Part shown: piece after piece, positions 23,905-35,667 of the stretch | How the letters are laid out: each line of letters starts with the position of its first letter | How positions within the stretch are numbered: the first letter of the stretch is position 1 | NCBI GenBank assembly: GCA_014281115.1 | Contig: JACONQ010000008.1 | Location: 1,860,001-1,924,000, forward strand | Length of the DNA: 64,000 nucleotides | From: Laburnicola sp. R22_1 | Taxonomy: Eukaryota; Ascomycota; Dothideomycetes; Pleosporales; Didymosphaeriaceae | Direction of reading: 5' to 3' | The notes under the pieces: generated by a model | What the model saw: only the letters and a program-made list of their open reading frames with translations | Databases searched by the model: none | What the model was told of the DNA's origin: nothing | Translations under genes and position numbers: made by a program

Positions 23905-24492
23905 ATGGCCAAAGACAAACCACCCAAGGCGAAGGGCATCCCAAATAGGCATCTGCATGCCCGGACGACTTTCTTGTATCAAGCAGCCACCTACCTGACT
24001 TTGCGAGCTGGCACTGGCTCCGATCCTCGTCTGTCAGCTACATCTACGCAAGGTTCTCCACAGAGCCAGCATTTGCCTGACGCACGCTCTGGTCTTGCCC
24101 TTCAGCTGGGGTCTGACCTGCACACTGTCTCACGAAAAAGCCAAGTGAGACTCTCTTCCGAGCTGAAGCGCACGCTGTGCAAAACCTGCGACACAGTTCT
24201 CATCTCGGGACGTACAGCTATACAGAGACTGGAAAACGATAGCAAAGGAGGCAAGAAGCCATGGGCAGATGTGCTGGTAATTCAATGTACACTCTGTGGT
24301 TACAAGAAGCGTTTCCCTGTTGGGTCCAAACGGCAGAGCAAGAAAACTGAGCGATATACGAATAACCACACCGAACTATCAAACAGGAGTACTGATGAAG
24401 GCCCATCAGCGGTGTCTGCCCTTCAGACAACCACAGACCAAAGCTTGACCCCAGATGACCGGTGTGTTTACATGAGCAACCAGGACAGCTAG
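23905..24492 (+). CDS. RPR2: RNase P/MRP protein subunit, Rpr2/Rpp21 family
   Basis: Small zinc-binding protein of the nuclear ribonuclease P/MRP complexes that process precursor tRNA and rRNA. The 195 aa start at 23,905 (M-A-K-D-K-P-P-K-A-K) begins with the basic N-terminus typical of the family; an in-frame ATG 17 codons upstream is less likely. Residues 11-33 (G-I-P-N-R-H-L-H-A-R, then F-L-Y-Q-A-A-T-Y-L) are the conserved helix. A low-complexity insert precedes the second helix S-E-L-K-R-T. The zinc ligands are C92-x2-C95 and C128-x2-C131, followed by K-K-R-F-P-V-G. The C-terminal ~50 residues are Ser/Thr-rich and unconserved. It is a single exon and complete. SNM1, the MRP-specific paralogue in yeast, is the main alternative; the order of motifs fits Rpr2/Rpp21 better. 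Confidence 0.88.
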   Translation: MAKDKPPKAKGIPNRHLHARTTFLYQAATYLTLRAGTGSDPRLSATSTQGSPQSQHLPDARSGLALQLGSDLHTVSRKSQVRLSSELKRTLCKTCDTVLISGRTAIQRLENDSKGGKKPWADVLVIQCTLCGYKKRFPVGSKRQSKKTERYTNNHTELSNRSTDEGPSAVSALQTTTDQSLTPDDRCVYMSNQDS

Positions 24493-24799
24493 AGGCCACG
24501 ACGCTCTAGTATCATCTTGGGCTCCTGGAACAAGAATCTTTCGATCTCGCCTCAATTATGCCTTATAGATCTCTCTTGAGTACATTGCGATGAAATCAAT
24601 ATTTACATCGCCTTTTTCGACCCCTTCGCCCACCGGCCTTCATGATCAGCGTCCACAGCTACGAAGATGAAGAAGAGGTGGTGGTAGCTTGTCTTACTGG
24701 CCCAACGCATCATCTAAGATTCATGATCCCTCAGCTCAATCGCTCGAAACGTTTTGGAGTCAACGTGTGTCTGTACCATGGCCAAAGACACAGGCATTC
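24493..24799. other. 3' flank of RPR2, no gene seen
   Basis: About 300 bp with no recognisable feature. It separates RPR2 from the possible relic to its right. Confidence 0.5.
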
Positions 24800-24804
24800 G
24801 AGGA

Positions 24805-25315
24805 TCAACTTGCATCGCTTCCATTCAACTCCCGATTTCGGTATTTATCCTTGGAAAAGTTCACCTGAGGAGCTTCATCTTCTGGAATAAAGTCCCAAGC
24901 TCCAGAACACGCATCCAAGCCCAAGGCGAGATCGCGGAGAGCTTCCAATGTCCCTGAAGTCTTCAAAGAGAACAAAGCCGTCGCGGATATTGAGGCAGTA
25001 TTATCACAACCGTGGATGAGAATTGTGGATGCGCTACCTTGTAGCGAGCGAGTGACACTCGGGTGGAAAATCCATAGTAACGCGACGCACGTTGTACTTG
25101 GTAGCGAAAAGCACTTGATTCCAGATTGTCTCGATTTATTTCCATGCGCTGTTCTAGGTCGTAGTGAAGCATGTTGTACGAGCCAATGTGGTGACGACAT
25201 CTTCACGAGCATTCTTGAAAGCAAGTGTTGGTTCAAGCATAAGCGCCAGATGAATGACATGCCATGGGGATGCGAACGCTTAAACAATCGCCCGAGGCTG
25301 TGGCTATAACCACTA
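24805..25315 (-). pseudogene. Possible truncated gene relic at the AT-rich boundary
   Basis: Reading the minus strand leftwards from the boundary, protein-like fragments appear in successive frames: one with L-E-P-T-L-A-F-K-N-A-R-E-D-V-V-T-T-L-A-R that continues past a TAG and a TAA into N-Q-V-L-F-A-T-K-Y-N-V, then one ending L-E-A-L-R-D-L-A-L-G-L-D-A-C-S-G. Both stops could come from CAG/CAA by C to T change. The 5' end would be cut off by the repeat block starting at about 25,316. No family is recognised; this could also be chance, so confidence is low. Confidence 0.25.
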
Positions 25316-25760
25316 ACTTACAACTTATGTTAACTATAGGTTACTATTAGCTAAGTTGTTTTTATAACTTTAGCTTTTTTAAATTTTATTTATTTATTTT
25401 AAACTACTTTACTTATTAGTTATCTTTTTATTTTACATATTATTAATTACGCCTTTTTTAATTACTAAGCAGGGGGCTCTGCTTTTTTGTTATATTATTT
25501 AAGATAAAAGCCTTTGTCGTTCTACCTCTAAGTAGATAAATTAACGCTATATATATTATTAAAAAATATAAGTATAAGTATCTAGTTTATATTTTAAAAA
25601 AAGAACTATTTAGTAGTATTTTTTTATATAATTTTATTTTTCTACTCTAACTAAGCTATAATAAGCTATTTACTTAATATATATAGTATAAAATAATATT
25701 TATACTAATATATAAGCGTTTACTACTTTACTTTTAAAACTAAATTATAAATACTAATAC
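25316..25760. repeat. Start of RIPed block, with R1 copy
   Basis: Composition switches abruptly from ordinary to AT/TpA-rich at about 25,316. Apart from R1 copy 3 nothing is recognisable. Confidence 0.7.
25450..25555 (+). repeat. R1 dispersed ~100 bp repeat, copy 3
   Basis: Contains AATTACTAAGCAGGGGGCTC and the AAGATAAAAGCCTTTGTCGT core. It is nearly identical to copy 4 about 615 bp downstream, in the same orientation. Confidence 0.85.
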
Positions 25761-26042
25761 TATTAAATAGGCTCTATAGCTAGCTATATAGACATTAATA
25801 TCTAATACTCTATATTAGTAAGTATAGAGAGTGTATAGGATAATTATATAAGAAAAGAAAATAATATAATGGAACTAACTTAGTATTAATTACTTGTCTT
25901 TAGAGAGGGTGTAGATAGAAAGAAGAAGATTCTATAGTATATAGGTCGTGGCGTATAGGCATTATATAGTCCCTATATAATACTATTATATAGTAATATT
26001 AAAACCTTAATACCTTTAGGTGCCCTTGCCTATATAGTATAT
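25761..26042 (-). repeat. LTR of the Copia-type element (left)
   Basis: 282 bp direct repeat of 34,333-34,613, differing mainly by C/T and G/A changes as expected from RIP. It would be the 3' LTR for minus-strand transcription. Confidence 0.8.
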
Positions 26043-26066
26043 TTTTTTGTAATCACCACCTTTTTT

Positions 26067-26174
26067 ACGCTCTTTTTAATTACTAAGCAGGGGGCTCTGC
26101 TTTTTTTGTCATGTTATTTAAGATAAAAGCCTTTGTCGTGCTACCCCTAGGTAGTTAATTTAACGCCACATATA
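26067..26174 (+). repeat. R1 dispersed ~100 bp repeat, copy 4
   Basis: The best-preserved copy, with CAGGGGGCTCTGC, GATAAAAGCCTTTGTCGTGC and TACCCCTAGGTAGTTAATTT in order. It starts 25 bp inside the left Copia LTR. Confidence 0.85.
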
Positions 26175-27539
26175 GTGTATAGACACTAGCAACTTTTTAT
26201 TTTAAGGTTACTATTAGTAGTTCTCCCTTTCTTCGCACAAATCATCTACTTGCTAATATTTACCTTATTTATTTATTATTTCTCTATTTATATGTCTTCT
26301 ACTCTAGCTAGTTTACTCTAGTTAATAGGAAAATTCTACTAAGTAACTATTTGTTATACTTTACTGCTATTTATTAAAGGCGCAATTAGGCTTATTAGTA
26401 GTAGAGTAGCAGTCTAGCTAATAGTAATTAAGGATAAGATTGCGTAGTTAAGAATACGATTATAGTAATAATATATTATTTATATAAAGTTCTTTTTACT
26501 TAGTTTATTTCTTATATAATAGGTAGATCTATTTATTTTATCTATTTAGGCAGCAATATTAGGCAATTATGTAATATTAGATAAGGGGGAGATAAACGCT
26601 AGTAAGGAGTAGGAATTGCAGCTCTAAATAGAAGGGAGAGGTATATAAGGTAGGCTTTCTTCTCTTTATTCTTCTCTTTTTATTCTCTACTTTAAATATC
26701 TCTCTATATATGTTCCTTCTTTCTAGCTCTTTTTTCTTTTTCTTTATTAAGCTAATTCCCTATTTTATATAGTGCTAAACTATGCCTCTTATTATATAAT
26801 ATCTTATCTTTGTATAGTGATAACTTATTATAGATAATAGCACCTATACTAGCTAGCAACTAAGTTAGCTTTTCTAGCTTTAATCTTATTATATATAATC
26901 TTTTAAATAGAAAAATATATATTACCCTTCCTACTAGTTTCTATACAAACTATATATTCTTCTAGAATATCTCTATTAATATAAATTCTCTTATTTCTTA
27001 TAGATTTGCTTTTATATAAATACTAACTTTTAAAATAAACTTAGAAACTTAATATTATGTATATACCTTTGCATAATATTATTATTCTTCTTCTAGCTAG
27101 TATAGACCTGCGTTTATAGGCTGCTAAGGTTATTTAGCGTAAAGGATATTTTTATACGCTGTTAGTTTAGTTGTGCAGTTGCCTTAGGGGCACTCTATGC
27201 TGCTACTACTATAGCAATATAACTAGGCCTAAGCCCTTTACTAAGTGCTATACACTAGTAGGCTTTTAGGTAGAATTATATAGTTCTTATATATAGTAGA
27301 GCTATAGTGCTAGGTGCGATTATCGCACAGGATAGGGCTAGGGTAATAGGGTAGATAATGCTAGATATTGTCTATTAATACTAAAATAAAAATACTCTTC
27401 TCTAAATAAATATGTATTGTGTCTCTTCTTTTTTATATAAATAGTAAATAGAAATATATATATTTTTAAGTAATATATGCGTGTAAAAAAATTAAATAAA
27501 TATATTACGCAAAAGTATAAGTAAATAATAAGGAAATAG
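26175..27539. repeat. RIPed interior of the Copia element, nothing recognised
   Basis: AT-rich sequence between the RNase H end of pol and the left LTR. It has no readable domain and would be the 3' untranslated interior or an extra insertion. Confidence 0.45.
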
Positions 27540-29200
27540 TTCTATAAAAAGACTAGGAAGAGCTTATATAGGCAGGCTTAAGGCAATTTACTAATGCTTT
27601 AATAGTAATTATTAAGATGTTACTAGAGATTAAGGGCTCTAGAGCCTAGTTTAGGGCCTTCTTTATATAGGCATTAGTAGAGTTGTCTTTCCTATTGATC
27701 TATCTAATCTTAGAGATCTTATAGTGCTCGTATAATTTGCGAAGTAATATAATATTAATTATAAGCCGCTTTTTATTTATAGTTCCTAGTTGTATAAGAT
27801 AGTTATAGAGAGACTTTAAATCTATATAGACAACTATAAAAATTAGTAATAGACTAAATGTGCGTATAATCTTCTAAAGAGTTGTGCTAATAGTAATAGT
27901 ATTATTAAAGCCTTTTCTACTATCCTATACAGCTTACTAGTAAGAACACTCCTTATTACTTTCTTACACTTAGTTAAATTCTAGTATATAATATTTACTA
28001 GGATGTTAAAGTTATTACAATTACTTATATAATACTTATTACCTAAAGCGATTAGGAATTCTAGCTATAAGCTTAGGTTCTTATTATTAGAAAATAAGCT
28101 ATTAGTAAAGATAAACAGCTTTGCGTAATAGAGGTCTAATAGTATAAAGGTAAGACTATACTTACTATTATTAATCTACTATTAGATTTATATATTTAAT
28201 ACCTTAATATTTTCATATACGAGTAATATAGTCTAAGCGGCAATAGACAAATTAAATACGGCTTCTAGTTAGTATATAGATATAATATAGGCGTCTCTTA
28301 CACACTGCTCTATATATCTCTAAGCAGTATTCTTATTTTTAGGATTAATTGTACAAAGGCCCTTTACTTAACCGTTCTATATAAGAACTATAGTGTTATG
28401 CACAAGCTGAATCCTTTTACTATTAAACTTAATAGGTTAGTTCTTAGTAAGAACAGTCTTATCCTTTATATAAAAGGCTACCTTCTTTAGCTTTTATTTT
28501 TCTCTTTGTGCGAAGTTCTTATTAATAATACAAAGGGTATTATTTGTCTAAAGGCTAGTAATCCTAAAGGTGTGTTCTCCTTTATTAGTAATAAGTAGAT
28601 ATAGGTTATATAACAAAGTCTTTATACTAAGTTTTTCTTTATAGTAGTTATAGTAGGTCTTAAACTAGTAAAGACCTAATTTAGCTGCACTATAAAGTAG
28701 TTATATAATATAGAAAATTGTGTCTTATAAAAAGTTTGTGCGTAGTTTCTTAGGTAGTCTAGTATAGAGCGTGCGGTTTAGTTTGTTAGTAGACTAAATA
28801 TAGGCTTAGGTAATATTTTACAATTTGAAATATATTCTATACGTTGCCTAAAGGCTTGCTTCTAATATAAGAAGTAGGCGCTAGCTTATCCTTTAAATAG
28901 TAGGTAATTAGGTAAGGATTTTATCCTTCTTCTTATTAGAGTAGCTAGTAAACATAAGGTAGAATGTCTTATATAATTAAGTAGTCTTGCCTTTAACTTC
29001 TTATATAAGGCAGAGGTTAAAGATTCTGCCCTTATACTTAGATAGGTTAAAGAGAAGAATCTTAAATATACTATTAGTAATTAGAGCGTCTATCTTTATA
29101 TAGTCTAATTCTTTAAAAAGTGCTCTAGGTGTTGTTATTATACCTTCTACACAGAGCTTCAGAGATAGTTTCTAATTACTTATCTCCTTTTAGAAAAGAA
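27540..29200 (-). pseudogene. Copia reverse transcriptase / RNase H relic
   Basis: Minus-strand fragments match the fungal Copia polyprotein C-terminus. RT-region blocks around 28,980-29,110 (F-N-L-x-K-Y-K-G-R-I-F-N-L-C-L-type reading, then I-R-H-S-T-L) lead to RNase H fragments at about 27,650-27,950 (V-L-T-S-K-L-Y at the start and R-K-D-N-S-T-N-A near the end, for the family's G-K-D-N-P-A-D-A). Several frame changes and dozens of TAA/TAG codons are present. Assigned by motif memory; the catalytic aspartates cannot be located with certainty. Confidence 0.6.
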
Positions 29201-29639
29201 ATATAATATCCTTTTTTAGGTAGTCTCTTCTCCTTTTTCTAAAGAATTCCTTTGTATAGGGGTAATATTATCTACTTTGTATAATAGTAGGAGAGTGTAA
29301 TCTTTTTATAATAGTATAGCTTAACTTATGTATAGTAAAAATTTATTAGACTATTCCCTAAGTTAAGAATTATATCTCTATTCTTAATACCTTTAATCTT
29401 ATATAGGCCTATCTATCCCCCTTTTTCTCTCTAGCCTATTACCTTAAATCTAAGTAGGAGCTTAAGGGCTTTATATACTACTAATAGACTATTATAGGTG
29501 TTTAGCACATAATTAATATTAGTCTTATCCTTTTTCTTCTATACTATTTTTATCGCCTTTTATACGGCATTTATATATTAAATATCTTTATTATATAGAG
29601 ATTCTAACTAAGATTAAGTCTGCACTATACATAGAAAGA

Positions 29640-30835
29640 AGTAAAATAGAAGGCACTAAAACCTAGTACCTAGTATATAGTAGTAGTAACAAAATATACA
29701 TAAAATAATAATAATTTTATTATTAACTTTCTTTATAGCAGTATTATTAATAGTAGTTAATAAACAGTCTACTATTTAGTATAACTAAGTTATATATTAT
29801 CTCTTAACTAGTAGACTATTAGAGAGCCGCAGTAGACTGTAGAGTCGTAACTATAGGAGTAGTATAGGTAATAAGATGCTTAACTATAATTTAGTTATTA
29901 CGTTTACAACCTAGTAATAGTATAACTATAATTTACTATACGTATAGCGGATAAAGTCTACCTACTCTTATAATATTAGTAATGCCTAGTATACTAAATC
30001 TTTATCTTTAACACACAACTACTACTACTATTTTTTAAATCTAGCTCTTTATCTATTATATTTAGCAACGTAATAATATTTTAGTAGCTTAACTATACTA
30101 TTTCTTTTATATAGGGTAGCATAGCTATAGTAGAGTTCTAAAAGTATATAGAAGATTAGCTAGGCAAAGTTAAGGATAATTCCTAGAGATTTAGTAATCT
30201 TATATAGTAAGTAGGATTATTAAAGGGGCCTTTTAATCTTAATATCTTTAATAACACCTAGTCTTAGCTATTTAGGCCCTATTAGCTAGTTCTATAACTC
30301 TAGATCCTAGAGTGCAAAGCACTCCTTTAATATCTAGATAAAGGGTTAGGTTAGGTATTTATACTATAATAATAGAATAAAGTAAAGTCGTTACTAAAAA
30401 AGCTTAAAAATAAGGACTAGTAAAGCAAAGGTATAGGGCAGCTACTAGATAATAAGTAGTAGTTTCTTAGGGACTATAGAAGTTTAAAAGCGTAACTATA
30501 GCGCAAGAAGCTTATAGACGCAGTAGCAATTATCTAGAATGCAATTAAGGTAGAAGACTGCAACTAAGCAATAAAGGTAAAGATAAGTAGTAGCGGCGAG
30601 AGTATAGAGAAAATAGGCGGCGGTAAGATCTTAGAGGGGCAGAATACGGCTCGCTAGTTATAAGAGAAGATTTACTATAGAAGAGAGTTAATAAAATAGT
30701 TAAATTAGTTACTATTATAATTATTGTTATTATTATTATAGTAAAACATATTATTAAAGAAATTATTAATTACGTAACATAGTGGTTAGTCAAACAGCCA
30801 GCCTAGAATTACGTGATATCACAGATTAACTGTAA
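29640..30835 (-). repeat. Gag-like repeat with single foldback arm, inverted copy of the 4 kb locus
   Basis: About 29,880-30,735 is the reverse-complement relative of 4,137-4,950. At 30,740-30,835 it is followed by a copy of one arm of the 3,945-4,136 foldback sequence (TTAAAGAAATTATTAATTAC, then AACATAGTGGTTAG). The same junction at two loci shows that arm and gag-like part belong to one element. It lies inside the Copia element, so it inserted later; the left boundary near 29,640 is a guess. Confidence 0.55.
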
Positions 30836-32244
30836 GAAAGAACGGCATTTATATATATAATAATATTAGATAATAGGAGAGAATCTATACTAATTCTAGA
30901 ATATACGCTAAAGACTAGTAGTGTAGGTATAAGGCTATCTAGGCCTATAGTATTATTAATAGCTTTAATAGCTATTTAGAGAATATCCTCCTTATCTATA
31001 TAATCTTCTAGTTTAGCCTTAAGAATATTAAAGGCTTTATAAAGAGGTGCGTACAAACGCTTAATCTTCCCTATTACCTAATATACTTTTATAGGTATCT
31101 GCCTATAGATTACACTAATAATCTTTGCATAGTTCCTAAACTTATCTAATATAAAGTTTATATCTAGGTTATATATAATATAGTTAGGTGGACCTTAGTA
31201 GATATTAATCTAGTATCTATAAAGGGCTTCCTAGGCATTTTGTGCAGATATTAATTTTAAGAAGATTATAGCTTAAAATAATATGTCTATATCTATAATA
31301 TATACAATATTAATAATAATCTTATAGATAAAATAGGTGTTATCCTTAATAGTAAACTTAAAGCAACGTAGGGCTTATTTATACAATTAATAGTAGTAGC
31401 AAAACTTTTAAATTTTATTTAGAATAGTGGCATCTACTTTATAGCTAGTATTAGTAAGTATCTTCTAAAGTCTTTCTATATAGGAATATTTAAATTATTA
31501 ATAAAGATAATAGAGTTTTTGTTTAGTAAAGAAAGACATAGTTTCTTCCTCACTAATATTAAAGAAAGAGTATCTCTATTTACGTATAATAGGTATAGTT
31601 ATACTGTCCTTTTATATAATAATATTTAGAATATTATTAAAGTAGGTACCTAGCTTATTAGTATCTGCTAGTAATAGTAGGAATAGTGTTAGGGTATTTA
31701 GAATATAGTAGGTAACTATTCCTATTAAATTTGTAATTTATATAATTCCTATAGATTCTTATAGGTTCTAATCTCTAAAGCTAATATTAGTATTACTAGG
31801 TATCTAATTAATCTTTATATAGAAATTCTCTTATATATGCCTCTAGCTGTGCTTTACTAATAGTAGAAGTCTTTACTATATCTATATCTTATAGTTTACC
31901 TTAGTATATTATATAGTATTAATCTTTAAGAATAAACTATTCTATACACTTCTTTAGCTCTATTTTATAAATGTGTTTGCTAGTTATATAGTAAAGATAG
32001 GCAATAGTAGTTAGGTAGAATACTTAATTATTGCTATTCTTATTATCTTTACTCTACTCCTCTTCTTTGTGCAAAGTAGGTTTCTTATTATTATACCTTT
32101 TTAGGTTCTAAATATAGGACTAAGCAGTTTCGTACAAAGGCGTTTTATTATTATGCTCTTTATAGAAGTTAATATACTACCTTATTACGCAGATATACTT
32201 ATCGCGCGAATAGTTAAAAGACTATTAACCTTTCTTATAGCACA
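30836..32244. repeat. RIPed interior of the Copia element
   Basis: AT-rich, coding origin likely from residual codon periodicity on the minus strand, no domain named. The integrase should be in this part or the next. Confidence 0.4.
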
Positions 32245-32417
32245 CAAACTTTTTTTAATTAGAGTGAGCGCGCCAAGCTCGCTTAGCTCGCTTGTAATGC
32301 GCTAACCCCTTTTTATTAACACTACCTTAAAACGCTTTTCTGTGTTAATAATAGTAGGAGGGATAACTGCTATTATTGTAATATTTTTATTAGAAACCCC
32401 TTAGTCGCAAAAAAACC
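32245..32417 (-). repeat. E1 terminal repeat, solitary
   Basis: A well-preserved full E1 end in reverse orientation, from the A/T-rich tract through GAGTGAGCGCGCC and GCTAACCCCTTTTTATTAAC to GAAACCCCTTAGTCGCAAAA. No partner end was seen nearby, so it is either a solo end or an element whose other end has decayed. Confidence 0.75.
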
Positions 32418-34332
32418 AAATTATAGCACACAAAACACTTCTTTAGTCTTATATAAATATTATTTAATTAGAATCTAAATTGCAATAATAATAGTATAAA
32501 TTATCTATAATATCCTTATCTATAAGGGCCTAGTAATCTTCCTCTTTGTGTAGGAAAGTTATATTTACATTTAGTATAGTACGTATTAGCCTTTTATAGG
32601 TACTAATTAGATTAGTAATTAATTACAACTTAAATTAACGTATAGAGATTAGTAAATAGAGCTTTATAGGTAGGCTTAAGAATAAACATAGCCTACTCTA
32701 GCTCTAGATATCTATAGTATACTTATATAATAGTAGTATAGAGAGAAATTTCCCTAGTAAAGTTTACACCTAATACTCTTTATATAAGGGTAAGCCTATT
32801 AATTATTACCTCTAGGAGTTTGTATAAACTCTTATTAGGGTTCTTACGCTAGTATTGTGTAAAAGTTATTATAGTATAGTCTATCCAATACTAGTTGTAG
32901 TTAATAGTAGTATTAAAGTAACTATTAAGTGCTTTGTATAAGCACTTCTATAATTATCTAGAACAGATAATATAAAGGTAATACTATATCGCATAGCTAG
33001 TAAGGATATCTATAAAGATATCTAGGTATTAATTCTTAGCAATATCTAGGCGTCCATATAGATCTATAAAGATCCTAGTTATATCTACTAAAATATTATA
33101 TAGAGCTCTAGTATAGTTATTATCCTTATTCTATGCCTTTTAAAATTAGATTATCTTATTAGCTAGAATTCTTTAAGAAGGTATATTATACTTAGGCGAA
33201 AGCTTATATAGGTTAGATTATAGTATAGGCTTAGTCTATATAAATTAGTATAGCGCCTATAATTCACATTTAACTAGTAGTGGTTCTATTCTATATAGCG
33301 TTTAATAATTGCAAGTAAGTAGATAGAATAGTAGTTAGATACTATGTGCAAAGGGTAGTAGGTTATTTCGTTATTTATATAAATAAGATTGTCTTTAGTA
33401 CTTATACAAAGGTTCTCTTAAGATATTTATAGGGACCTATAGCTATATAGGTGCCTATAGTAGTAGTAGCTTACTCTATTTAGGTTTGTGTAATAGCATA
33501 ACTGGCTTAAGTATCTTTAAGATTAGCCTTAGTATTTGCGTATAAGAAGTTAAGCGAGCTAGTAAAGGTAGTAGTATATAAGTAATATCTATATTACCTT
33601 AGGCTACTTTATATAGTTTACTAGCACTTATAGCTTTAGCGTTTATTCTTAGTGTAGTACTCTTTTCTCCTAGAACTATAATAAGCTCTCTCCTAAACGC
33701 ATAGTTTAACTTTAAAAAATAGTGTTCTTTCTATTCTTTAAAGTCTTCCTAGAATAATTCTAAAAAAGCTATCCCTTTTTAGTATAACACATAATAATTA
33801 GCAATAGTACATACTGCGTATAATTGTATTTTTAATAAAGAGGGATTATCTACTAGATTAATTTTATCTTTTTAGTACTTAGGTCTTATTTTCTTGCGTA
33901 GTGTTGCCTCTAATATTTCTATCCCTTTAGTATACTTATTATATAGTTTAGTATATTTAGGCATATTAGTATTATCTTATAAGGTAGAGGTAGTAAAGAT
34001 AGGAACTTTATACAAAGTAGTAGTAGGTGTAGTTATTACACAACTAGTTTGTTTAATAGATTAGTTATATAGAGAGTTGCGCTTTATTAGGGTTTATTGT
34101 TATCTAACTATATATTTGTATAGTTACTAGTAGTGTGCTTAGTGCACTACTTTCTCTTATATTTTATATAGTAGTAATAGTTACTTACTAACTCTATAAA
34201 GGTTTAATCTACTATTCTCTTACGTATAAAGAATAGAGTATAATAAAATAAATTATATAGCTAATAATAAGTTATACAATCTATTTTTACTCTTACTAAT
34301 TTATAGTTAAGAATTAGTTAACTACTAATTAG
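32418..34332. repeat. RIPed interior of the Copia element (gag side)
   Basis: No domain recognisable. It is the expected gag/protease side of the minus-strand element. Confidence 0.4.
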
Positions 34333-34613
34333 TGTTAAATAGGCTCTACAGCTAGCTATATAGATATTAATATCTAATACTCTATATTAGTAAGTGTAGA
34401 GGGTGTATAGAATAATTGTATAAGGAAAGAAAATAATATAATATAACTAACTTAGTATTAATTACTTGTCTTTAGAGAGAGTAAAGATAGAAAGAAGAAT
34501 ATTCTGCGGCGTATAGGCTACGACGTATAGGTATCACATAATCTCTATATAATGCTATTATGCGGTAATATTAAAACCTTAATACCCTTAGGTGCCTTTG
34601 CCTGTACAGTATA
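34333..34613 (-). repeat. LTR of the Copia-type element (right)
   Basis: 281 bp, begins TGTTAAATAGGCTCT, and retains more GC than the left copy (for example TCTGCGGCGTATAGGCTACG), so it is less heavily RIPed. It would be the 5' LTR for minus-strand transcription. Confidence 0.8.
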
Positions 34614-34631
34614 TAGACAAATACTATTATA

Positions 34632-35060
34632 GTTTTTTTTTGTAACTAAGGGGTTCCTAATAAAAATATTAGTTATTCCTTCTACGTTATTGTTAGATAT
34701 AAGGGTATCTTTAATATATGAGATGAATTATGGTGGATTTTTATAATGGTTGAGATTATTAATTGTGTTAGAGAAGCTCGGCTATGCGCGAGGTGTCTAT
34801 CTAGTGCCAAGACGTCGTCATTCCTAAAGGGGCTTAGCGTCGCGCTAAATAGCTCCCAGGTCGACCTGTGAGCTGTTAATTAGTCCATCGGCTCCACTTT
34901 GGTAATTACTGTGCGCCAGCCTCCTCAGTGTAATTTATAGTAATTTCGTCGTGAGAAGACTATATAATCGGATATACATTCACCGTAATTTATAGTAACT
35001 ATCTATCTGACAGTTATAGACATATAAAAGCGTTTTAAGATGTTAATAAAAAGGGTTAGA
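34632..35060 (+). mobile_element. E1 terminal repeat interrupted by a solo LTR
   Basis: The E1 end starts with the T-run and TAACTAAGGGGTTCCTAATA. It is broken at 34,690 by the LTR and resumes at 35,013 with AAAAGCGTTTTAAGATGTTA. Removing the LTR and one 5 bp duplication gives a continuous E1 end. Confidence 0.8.
34691..35012. mobile_element. Solo LTR with GTTAT target duplication
   Basis: 322 bp beginning TGTTAGATAT and ending TATCTGACA, flanked on both sides by GTTAT (34,686-34,690 and 35,013-35,017). This is a classical 5 bp target-site duplication. Base composition is close to normal (for example CCCAGGTCGACCTGTGAGCT), so it has largely escaped RIP and is much younger than its surroundings. 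Its parent element is not in the window. Recombination between two LTRs is the usual origin of such a structure. Confidence 0.88.
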
Positions 35061-35067
35061 TATACTA

Positions 35068-35093
35068 TTATATATATATATATATATATATAT
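35068..35093. repeat. (AT)n microsatellite
   Basis: About 13 dinucleotide units just after the interrupted E1 end. Confidence 0.9.
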
Positions 35094-35269
35094 TTACTTA
35101 AGTTTATATAGCTAAAGTTAGTAATTATATTAGAAAAGTTTTTCTACTTAACTATGCGTATAGTGTGTAGATATGCGTAGACTTACGCATTTATATACAT
35201 TTTTATATAAGTAATATACTAGTATAAAAATACTTAAAAATATATAAATATATATAACTTACGTTAGCT

Positions 35270-35660
35270 TACTAAATATCTTTTTTAATCTATTTTTTAG
35301 TTTGAGTTAAAGTAGATTAAGATAGAAGATTATTATATACTACTATATATAGTACCTAATTCTAATTAAAGACTAACCTTAAACACCTTAATAACGCAAT
35401 AATAGTTTAAACTTACTTACACCCCCTAATACCTATAAGCTTCTAGTCTTAATATAAGATTTACTTACGCTATATATAGCACACCTAGCTTATTACTACC
35501 ACTATTATTAGTTATCTATACTTGCGCGCTAGATAAGCTAACTTAATAGTAATACTAATTAGAAGAATCTTATAGATTTATATAATACTCTTACTACTAT
35601 ATAGCTTATTAATAAATATCTAATTATTCTCCTTTTATATTTCTTACTAAATAATTCTAT
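35270..35660 (-). repeat. Inverted copy of the 1.4-1.8 kb repeat
   Basis: Reverse-complement relative of about 1,380-1,810, ending immediately before E1 copy 3. Confidence 0.7.
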
Positions 35661-35667
35661 TACTAAA

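Larger units (their letters stand above)
25761..34613 (-). mobile_element. Copia-type LTR retrotransposon, RIP-degraded, 8.85 kb
   Basis: Two direct repeats of ~282 bp (25,761-26,042 and 34,333-34,613) share long identical stretches such as TAGCTAGCTATATAGA and GTATTAATTACTTGTCTTTA. Each begins TRTTAAATAGGCTCT, as expected for an LTR starting TGTT. The interior reads on the minus strand: Copia reverse transcriptase/RNase H fragments occupy about 27,540-29,200, so gag and integrase should lie in 30,840-34,330, where no motif survives well enough to name. Later insertions are a gag-like repeat at about 29,640-30,835 and an E1 end at 32,245-32,417, which explains the excess length over the usual ~5-6 kb. 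Stops are abundant, so it is certainly inactive. Confidence 0.75.
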
